Shown here: positions 17,876-25,600 of the stretch, piece after piece
Layout of the letters: the number at the start of each line of letters is the position of its first letter
How positions within the stretch are numbered: the stretch's first letter is position 1
Assembly: GCA_026397725.1 (NCBI GenBank)
Contig: JAPLUI010000066.1
Coordinates: 1 to 41,660 of the forward strand
DNA length: 41,660 nt
Direction: 5' to 3'
DNA from: Verrucomicrobiota bacterium
GTDB taxonomy: Bacteria; Verrucomicrobiota; Verrucomicrobiia; Verrucomicrobiales; Akkermansiaceae
Program-made: the position numbers and the translations under genes
Notes under the pieces: model-generated
Told to the model about the DNA's origin: nothing
Database searches by the model: none
The model's input: only the letters and a program-made list of their open reading frames with translations

Positions 17876-18951
17876 GCACTTGGTTCACGACACACGTTGG
17901 TATGCTGTGGGGGAGGCAAAAATTCATCCAGGGGCAACAAATAAAGCAAGCCGACACCCAATGTGTATCGATCCGGCTCAATATAGCTCCCAGGTGTAGG
18001 ATAAACAATCTGAATGTCCTTGACCAGTGATCGAAAAATTCCAACGGCAACCGTCTGCATCTTACTCCCTGTGGGAGAAACGAGTATGCGATCACGTTCA
18101 CCGTGGTCTGCATAGAGTTTGAGAAGGCAGTCGAGAGTTTCACGATAGTCAAGCGTACTAGTTTCAAGCATCTGGGCGTTTGGAATCTTGTCAAGTTGAT
18201 TCACTTTGGATATCATTTCCATGCGCCATTTGTTCTCTGGATCCGGAGGCATGCCCTCAATTAAACTAAGGCGCGACGGCTGAATCTCATTCAGAGTAGC
18301 GGTGAGTTGATGCGCATCAAGAGATGGAAATGCGATAAGTCTGGTATGAGCGGCAGAGGGGGCAACAGACGCCAATTCGGGAACAACCGTGACGTCAAAA
18401 ACGCCCGAAGAGAGGAAGAGGATCGACAGACTCGGATCCGACTCCGATTTCTTCAGTTGCAAAACCGCCTCTTCTCGACTTGGTGGATAGTCTCGCGCTT
18501 CCGCGTATGCTACGTAGCAATTGGCAAAACCGCTAGATTGGCTACCAAGCGCGACTAGGATCTGCACGATAAGTAACCGTGACATTGCTGATACGTCCAC
18601 CAATATCCGACCACGACAGCCAGACAAGCATCTGAGAAGATCCATTCCAAACCCTTCAGGCGCCTGACGATTGTAAGTCAACTCAACAACACAAAGACCC
18701 GATCCCTGGGCGATTTCCAAAATTTCAGGCGATCTGTTCTCTTTAGAAAAAGGCTCGTAATGGACAAGGAGCACATTGAATGGCCGACGAGCCGATATGG
18801 CATTCTGCAAAATTGCCACTACTCGGTCCTCAAAGCCCCCGCAGACAACCAGCCAGTCGTCAGGTGCGAGCTCGAACTGGGCAACTTCTTGAAGGCTGGG
18901 CTTGTGTAGAGCCGCAAGCCACTCGTCTGGGGTCTGGACGCTTAGATTCAT
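17872..18951 (-). CDS. Unrecognised Rossmann-like protein of the coupled operon
   Basis: I do not recognise this 359-residue protein. It has no signal peptide or membrane segment. Alternating strands and helices with glycine/serine turns suggest Rossmann-like halves: DWLVVCGGFEDRVVAIL, FNVLLVHYEP, GRILVDVSAMSRLLIVQI, SILFLSSGVFDVTVVP, and ILVSPTGSKMQTVAVGIF. The last block resembles the ligand-binding edge of CARF-like sensor domains, but that is a weak analogy. It overlaps both neighbours by ATGA (upstream kinase-ATPase and downstream helicase), so stoichiometric production with them is likely. Base composition is AT-richer than the glycosidase genes. A sensor or adaptor role for the kinase-ATPase is a guess from position. 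Confidence 0.6.
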   Translation of the reverse strand: MNLSVQTPDEWLAALHKPSLQEVAQFELAPDDWLVVCGGFEDRVVAILQNAISARRPFNVLLVHYEPFSKENRSPEILEIAQGSGLCVVELTYNRQAPEGFGMDLLRCLSGCRGRILVDVSAMSRLLIVQILVALGSQSSGFANCYVAYAEARDYPPSREEAVLQLKKSESDPSLSILFLSSGVFDVTVVPELASVAPSAAHTRLIAFPSLDAHQLTATLNEIQPSRLSLIEGMPPDPENKWRMEMISKVNQLDKIPNAQMLETSTLDYRETLDCLLKLYADHGERDRILVSPTGSKMQTVAVGIFRSLVKDIQIVYPTPGSYIEPDRYTLGVGLLYLLPLDEFLPPPQHTNVCREPSA

Positions 18952-21488
18952 TGTGAAGGAGTATCAATATCTAGCAACAGTTGATTTTGCGATTCGGTCT
19001 CCTGCCTTTCAAGACGCCTTGCATCGTCAACACCTTTAAGCCGAAACTTCCTTTCAAATTCCTGAGCTGAGCAAAGAAATAGCTCGAAATCATTAGGTTC
19101 AAGTTCGATGGAATCACGAGTGCTGAACGTGAGATTGAAATGAGGGATCAAGAAACGCCTCAAGAAAAGTCGTGGAACCACACTCCCCCGCCGGCTCTTT
19201 CCGCGGAAATCCTCGATAAAGACCGAGTAGCGTAGGAGCTCATCGTACAAACGTTGCGCGTTATCCGAGAGAGCAAACGGCGCATATGGTTCAATGCGAG
19301 TGGCCTGCTTTGGAGAAGTGCCTCCTTCGTTCTTGGAATCGATGTATTTCAGGTGTGAATTCGCCACGTTACCGAATGCCTCGACAATGTTAACCAACTG
19401 TTCGCCGCACCTGGGGACGCCGCGCAGGTTTTTGAGAAAACTTCCTGCTGCTTCCCGAATCGCTCTGCTCTGCGTTGATTGCGATATCTTGAACGGGGCA
19501 TCCGTGGCATTTGGCAATTTGTCGGGACCGCCAGACAGCCTGACCATGTCGCCGACTAAGCTGATGAGATAATGAATATCCCCACTACACAGATTGCAAA
19601 GAGTCTCCCTCCCCCATAGCAACGGCTTTTCCCCATTTCGAATACTACGTGCAAGTTCGTTGTTGTTTTGCTTTACATTGTTGCCGACTAATTCCTGCAA
19701 TTCCAGAGCAAAGTGATTGCTGGAGCTTGTCTTGAGCCGACGTCGGAACACGTCATCAATGAAGGAAAGTTTTGGCTCGATTCCGGCGTGTAAATAGACC
19801 AAGCCCAAATTATGAAGAATAAACTCTCTGCTCTCGACATAAATCTTGCCATCTATATCGTGCTTTGCAAATGAAACAGGACTTTCTGTGGAAAGCTTGA
19901 AAAAGCAAACGGATGATCGCTGCATGAACAAACGGTTAAGGCTCGCCTGCAATTCCTTTGTGACCTTAGGTGACGAATAGTCATCAATAAAGAAGTAGAT
20001 GGGCAGTTCTCGGGAAAATGTAAAGCCAGCGCGCAAGACCTCGCACGCTTTCAGTAACACGTCAGGGCCAAACGATCGTCCAATCTCGCGTTTCGCGTCA
20101 TTGACGAAACGATGGCGTTCAGATGCTTTTTGTCGTTGCTTGTTGAGTGCCGAGACAACCGCTTTAAAGGTCAGATAATCCGGTGTTTGAGGCGCCGTGA
20201 TGTCTAGCACTGTCCAAAGAATATCAGCGATCTTTGATTCCGCTCGGACAAATTCCTCGATGAAATGTTGCTTCGCCCAGCTCTCAATGGAGTCAAGAAG
20301 ACTTGCAAGAAGAGTTGCCGTGATATAATGGATCGGAATATCCAGCCCTTCGTCGCGATCAGGAAGTACATACCTTGGAAAGGCAAAGTATAGGTCATTG
20401 CACTGATAATAGATACCAATGTAAGACGTTTGATTAGGGGCCGCAACTTTTACCCGCATTTTCTGGTCAAGGCTTAGGCTGCGAAACACGGTGCTCTTGC
20501 CACATCCGCGCGGCCCAGTGACAACAACATTGTTTTGGCTCTCAATCTCAGACAGACCGAGAAACCGATCTGAATAGAGAGCGTGCAATAAATCAGCCGC
20601 TTCACCAACCTGTTCGCAGCTAAGGAAGTCGAAGGGCGTCAGAAGACGAGTAGAACTCTGTGGCACTGTTTTAGTAAACTCAACATCCAACTCATCTAGC
20701 CGGCGCAAGAGCATACGGGGTTGCCTAGCCAAGTTGTCCAATGTCAGATCAGTTTCGACAAGGTGGCGAGCAAGGAAGTGGTGCCGAAGTATGTTGAAGA
20801 AAAACTTCTCTTTCGGCGCGCAAGCTTGGTAGTCAACAATCCGCAGTAGCTGCGCGAGCGTATCTGCGAGCTGGAGGTAATCATCCTTAAAGCGCGGCTC
20901 GCTTGTGGTGTCGCCCACTCCAAAGTCAGTCACTCGAAACACAAATCTCGGTCCTATCGCATTATAGGACGATTGGTCCTCAACCAAGATGTTTCCCGCG
21001 TGAAGATCTCCATGAGTTATCTTTCGCTGTTGCATCTCAAAGAACAAATTGAGCATTGTCCCAAGCCACTGGACAACGAAAGGCACCGTAATCTCGTCGG
21101 AGTGATCAGCGGCAAATCTCTTTAGAGACGGCCCTTCAACAAACTCTGAAATCAATGCTACACAGTCGATGAGTTCCACACTCCCTTCAGCTGAATGCAT
21201 AGGAACTTGTGGCCATTTGCAGATGTGCTCGACTTTTACCACGACAGGGTTGCGAAGTGCATTCGCCTTCAGGATTTCGGCTCGCCATATTTCACCGCCT
21301 CCTAAGTCTCGCTGTAAATTATTATGCGGGATGATTTTGCACGCTACGTCCCTGCCCAATTCATCAGAGTGCGCTCTAAAGAGATGGCCGTCGTTGCCAC
21401 TTGCGACCCAATTAACAATGGTCACATCTACGCGGTTCGGCACCGCCTTTAGCAAGAAAAAGTTTTTGTCTGGAAGATGCGATCGCAT
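18948..21488 (-). CDS. Protein kinase fused to ORC/CDC6-like P-loop ATPase
   Basis: The 846-residue protein joins a Ser/Thr-type kinase to an AAA-like ATPase. Kinase motifs: glycine loop ASGNDGHLFRA (29-39), VACKII with Lys51, catalytic loop HGDLHAGN (159-166, Asp161) and DFG at 188-190, so the kinase looks active. ATPase motifs: Walker A GPRGCGKST (325-333) and Walker B PIYFFIDDYSS (Asp502/503), followed by about 340 residues of mainly helical sequence; the layout resembles ORC/CDC6-family bacterial ATPases of conflict systems. The start lies 1 nt after the TAA of the methyltransferase, and the TGA overlaps the next ATG. A 60-nt sample at 19861 is 42 percent GC, against 73 percent for a 60-nt sample at 14401 in GH78. 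A phage-defence role is inferred; substrates are unknown. Confidence 0.82.
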   Translation of the reverse strand: MRSHLPDKNFFLLKAVPNRVDVTIVNWVASGNDGHLFRAHSDELGRDVACKIIPHNNLQRDLGGGEIWRAEILKANALRNPVVVKVEHICKWPQVPMHSAEGSVELIDCVALISEFVEGPSLKRFAADHSDEITVPFVVQWLGTMLNLFFEMQQRKITHGDLHAGNILVEDQSSYNAIGPRFVFRVTDFGVGDTTSEPRFKDDYLQLADTLAQLLRIVDYQACAPKEKFFFNILRHHFLARHLVETDLTLDNLARQPRMLLRRLDELDVEFTKTVPQSSTRLLTPFDFLSCEQVGEAADLLHALYSDRFLGLSEIESQNNVVVTGPRGCGKSTVFRSLSLDQKMRVKVAAPNQTSYIGIYYQCNDLYFAFPRYVLPDRDEGLDIPIHYITATLLASLLDSIESWAKQHFIEEFVRAESKIADILWTVLDITAPQTPDYLTFKAVVSALNKQRQKASERHRFVNDAKREIGRSFGPDVLLKACEVLRAGFTFSRELPIYFFIDDYSSPKVTKELQASLNRLFMQRSSVCFFKLSTESPVSFAKHDIDGKIYVESREFILHNLGLVYLHAGIEPKLSFIDDVFRRRLKTSSSNHFALELQELVGNNVKQNNNELARSIRNGEKPLLWGRETLCNLCSGDIHYLISLVGDMVRLSGGPDKLPNATDAPFKISQSTQSRAIREAAGSFLKNLRGVPRCGEQLVNIVEAFGNVANSHLKYIDSKNEGGTSPKQATRIEPYAPFALSDNAQRLYDELLRYSVFIEDFRGKSRRGSVVPRLFLRRFLIPHFNLTFSTRDSIELEPNDFELFLCSAQEFERKFRLKGVDDARRLERQETESQNQLLLDIDTPSQ

Positions 21489-21489
21489 G

Positions 21490-22683
21490 TTATTGTTTTT
21501 GAAAGATAAGGAAGAGCTCAGTTTTCACCCCGCAGCATTCACGCCTAGTGCGCCGAACGTCTGGAATTTCATCTGTAACAACTTTACGGAGATGTATGGA
21601 AGGGGCATACTCGTGAAGAGTAGAAACGACCACATCCGACGGATGGGCGTCGAAGCTTCGTTTGAACTCTTCCCCAACAATAAACACACAATATCCTCCT
21701 TCTTTTAATCCGCTTTCGACTTTTCTTGCTAAACTCGTGATTGCATCGGTGAATGCTTTTCGCCGCCGAGTGACGTCATTGTCTACCGGTTCTGCCAAGC
21801 TAGGATCGACGAACCACAGTCTAAGGCGATTATCTCGTCCATAATCTAGTGCGTTCATATACGGTGGGCTCGTAATCAATGCGTCGAAGCGTATGGGGAA
21901 TTTCAGGCGCTGAACAGCACTTTGTCGGACGGTAACGTTTGAAGCGAAAGGCAAGGTGAAGCGCTTGTAGCTTCGCTGAATCTTAGCCAGCAATCTTGGC
22001 CTCAGCTCTCGGAAAAGATACATTTCCGGAAAATTTTCACGTGGGTACTTTTTGTCGCGCAAGTATGGCACAAGATGACTGCTAGGATAAGAAAGAAACC
22101 CAGGGCGCTGGTGGTGGAGGATTCCAAGAAAATTTGCCATTAGGAATTCGTTTCCCGGGCGCCGCCCAATTCCTGCGAATTGAAGCGCTTCACGTAGAGT
22201 ATCGGGATGAAAGAAACGTCTGACCCATTGAGGTACAGAACGGAGGTCCGGCTTTGGCATGTCCCGCGCTTCGACCAACGCAAGTTCGGCTGCTTCAAGA
22301 GCCGCATCCAGGGAGGGTGGTGGTGAAAGCTTGGCTTGAGACAGGATACAAGCGTACGGGCTAATATCGGAGGCGAAGGCACGGCGACCTTGGATCACCG
22401 CCTCCAATGGAATTGTACCGGCTCCGGCAAAGGGGTCCAGGATGAGATCGCCTTTGCGGGAGTATGATTTCACTAACTCGCCAGCGATGCTACTTTTAAT
22501 CTTACCGATGTATGGCGACAATTGATGAAGTGAACACTCACCGTTAGCACAAGGCTCCCTCCAGTGCACCGGGGCTTGTTGTGTGCGTACCCTACGTCGG
22601 CTATTTGGCAAAGTCATAATTGATGGGAGTCGGTCAAGATGAAGAATGGTTGCTATTTCGTACGTTTCCCTGTCGCGCCTCAC
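21490..22683 (-). CDS. DNA methyltransferase (N6-adenine/N4-cytosine type, TSPPY)
   Basis: This 397-residue protein has SAM-binding motif I LDPFAGAGT (82-90) before motif IV TSPPYMNALDYGR (from 271), the order of amino-methyltransferases with an N-terminal SAM site. It should methylate an exocyclic amino group in a DNA target; the target cannot be read from sequence. The start is ambiguous. A GTG at 22683 overlaps the Mod stop as GTGA, like the other junctions of this run. An ATG at 22617 (MTLPNSRRRV) would drop 22 poorly conserved-looking residues. Neither has a good SD; I keep the GTG because of the coupling. It follows a different type of methyltransferase (Mod) and precedes a kinase-ATPase, recalling the methyltransferase-kinase-ATPase sets of Pgl/BREX systems, but no PglZ is present. 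Confidence 0.85.
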   Translation of the reverse strand: MRRDRETYEIATILHLDRLPSIMTLPNSRRRVRTQQAPVHWREPCANGECSLHQLSPYIGKIKSSIAGELVKSYSRKGDLILDPFAGAGTIPLEAVIQGRRAFASDISPYACILSQAKLSPPPSLDAALEAAELALVEARDMPKPDLRSVPQWVRRFFHPDTLREALQFAGIGRRPGNEFLMANFLGILHHQRPGFLSYPSSHLVPYLRDKKYPRENFPEMYLFRELRPRLLAKIQRSYKRFTLPFASNVTVRQSAVQRLKFPIRFDALITSPPYMNALDYGRDNRLRLWFVDPSLAEPVDNDVTRRRKAFTDAITSLARKVESGLKEGGYCVFIVGEEFKRSFDAHPSDVVVSTLHEYAPSIHLRKVVTDEIPDVRRTRRECCGVKTELFLIFQKQ

Positions 22684-25600
22684 ACCCTGTACACCTTCAT
22701 TGTCTCGTCGCCAAGATGATTAATGACCTTCACTGCGATTCTTCCCTGCTTGGGCTTGTTGAACGGTCGGGACGTGTCGCTGTGGAGGCTTTCCCAGGCT
22801 TCCTGGTTGATTTCGGCTTTGAGGGTGGTTTTGAGGGCGCTGTAGGGGTCGTTGGCACCGAGGAAGTACGCGTGGCGGACGAAGAAACTTTCCTCGTTGT
22901 AGTCGGTGTCGATGAACCAGCAGGCGATGCCGTCGGCGCCGTGGCTGATGACTTCGCCGGTCTGGGGTTTGAAGACATCGACGCCGTGGACAGTGATTTG
23001 TGCGTAGTGACTGGTGGTTAGGGAGAGGGGAAAGTCGCTGGGGGCGAGAGTGGCTAGTGCCTTGTGGCTGGTGGCTAGTGACTTGTCCGGCGGGCTTCCA
23101 ATGATCGCCTCAGATCTCCCAACATTTTGCTGACTTCCTCCGACCGGGCTAGCAATTGTTCCATCGTCGGCAGTGCCAGCATGTCCAGGCGATTCGCGAC
23201 GATCAGTTGGGTCTCCGATTCCGCCAACGATCCGCTGGCCACGCTGAGGCTCTGAAGGTACTCCCCCGTCCCGAAGCGGGCTGCGCCCTCCGCGATGTTC
23301 GACGGCACCGACACCGCCGCCCGCCGGATCTGACTGGTTAGGCCGAAGCGCTCGTCCGCTGGAAAGCCTTTTGAAGCCAGGTAGATCTGCTCCACCAAGT
23401 CGATTGATTTCTTCCAAACTTCCAAGTCCCGATAGCTGCTTAATGTGCTCATAATGGGCCACCAGTCTGCCACTTCTAGCCACCAACCACAAGCCACTAG
23501 TCACTTCTATATCCGGCTCGCCGAAGATGACGAAGAGGTTGCCCTTGCCGGTGTTCTTGAGGTCCTGGGCCATGTGCAGGTCGGCATTCATGCGAGCCTT
23601 GAGCACCGGGATTCTGCCCAGTTTGCTGAATTCGGTGGCATGGGCGTCGTAGTTGAACGCGCAGGCAATGAGGACATCGAATCCGGCATCGCCCGCCTCG
23701 CGGGCCGCCGCCACCAAATCCGCTCGCTGTACCGTCCCGAACTCCGGCCCGATGAAGATGGCCGCGCGGCGGCTAGTGGTTTGTGGTTTGTGGCTAGTGG
23801 CCAGGGAGGATTCCTCACCAGCCACTAGCCGCTTGCCACTAGCCACTTCCCCCAAGCCACCAGCCACTAGCCACTCGTCACTGGCGTCAAACGTTCCGAC
23901 AGCACAGACGAGGTCCCCAGGCCACGGCGTCACGGAGGTGAACCCAATACGACCTTCTTTATGCGCCTGCTGCACGCCGGCCACTTTGAGATTCTCCAGG
24001 ATCATTTCCGGGAAGCTTCTAGTGGCTGGTGATTTGTGGCTGGCACCTTCCCTAACCACTAGCCCCTGACCACTATCCACTAATTCATCGTCCTCATCCA
24101 CGCCCAGAACGCGGTGGGGGCTGAGGCTCTCGACGGTGAATGGACCGGCCACGCGGACCTTCTTTTTGTCGTCGTAGGGCTTGTCGTAGAGGTATTCAAA
24201 CTCCGCCTTGGCGGCGATGGACTTGTCGATCTCCTGCTGCCGGGCGATGCGGGCCTGCCACCACTCGGCGTGCAGGGCTTGGATCTCCTGTAGCGGCGGT
24301 CTGTGACCGTCGCTGGAATCCTTCTTCGCGTCGCTGGCTTTCCCGGGTGAAGTGCGACGGTCATAGACCGCCGCTACAGCGGCAAACTCGCGCGGAATCT
24401 CCCATTCCTGCCAGTTCGTCCCGAGCGCGGCGTTCAGCTTCTCGCGCAGGGGCTCCAGTGTCGCCTGCCACTCCTCCCAGATGACATCGATCTCCGCGTT
24501 GTTGGCGATGGACTTGAGCGTGATGTGCGGCACGCGCTCATAGACAAAGCCGTGGCGGATGTTCCCCTGCACCGGCTGCGAACTCGGCGCGGTGCGGGTG
24601 ACTTCCGCTTCCTTGAGCTGACCATCGCGGGAATCGGCCAGCAGGTAAAACGGGTAGCGCGCACCCATGATGCGGGCACGGGCCAGCGCCAGCGCCACTC
24701 GGGAAGTGTCGATCGTGATCCAGCGGCGCCCCCATTGCTCGGCAACGGTGGCGGTGGTGCCAGAACCGCAAGTCGGATCGAGCACGAGGTCGCCGGGGTC
24801 GGTGGCCATGAGGAGGCAGCGCTGGACTGCCTTGATGCCGCTTTGAACGACATAAACTTTGTCTTCAGTAAAACTGCCCGTGCTCGTGTCGCCCCAATCG
24901 TTGTTGATTGGCGAAACGGGGAAATCAAGAAGCCGCCGAACATAGCGAAGTGCTGATCCTCCTTCGGTGGTGCGAGACGATTTGTTCAAGCGTTCCAGAC
25001 CAAGTGCGTTGGTTTTCCATCCTCCTTTGGCTGGCCGGTAAAGTTTCCCGCGTAGGCTGACTTCGACTTGAGTGCTTTCAACGCCCGTCTGGGAAGTAAG
25101 ATTGTCGGATGCGACCAAGTGCCAGCCGTTGGCTTTGTAGTCTCGCTCGTAATCCTCGCCAGCCCTCAACGCTTTGACTTCGCTTCCATCAAGGCTCTGG
25201 ACTCGATTGTAGGAGGCTGCGCCCATAGTGCCCGCTTCCTTATCGAAGTAGAGCTGTCGGTATTTGACCGAACTTTTGTTTTTCGCGAACCAAACAATGT
25301 AGTCCTTCACGGACGCGAGCACATCGGTTCCAATGGCGGGACTACCTGCGCCAGTTGTCTTCTTGTAACCGATCAATCCGCAGTAGTTGTCTTCGCCGAA
25401 CACCTCATCCATCACCGCTCGGACGCGATGGACATTTTCATCGCCGATCTGGACGAAGATGGAACCGGAGTCGGTTAGCAAGTCGCGAGCCACTGTCAAG
25501 CGATCCCGTAAGTAAGTGAGGTAGCTGTGGATGCCGTCGCGCCAGGTGTCGCGGAAGGCTTTGACCTGTTCGGGCTCGCGGGTGATGTGGGTGGCGTTGC

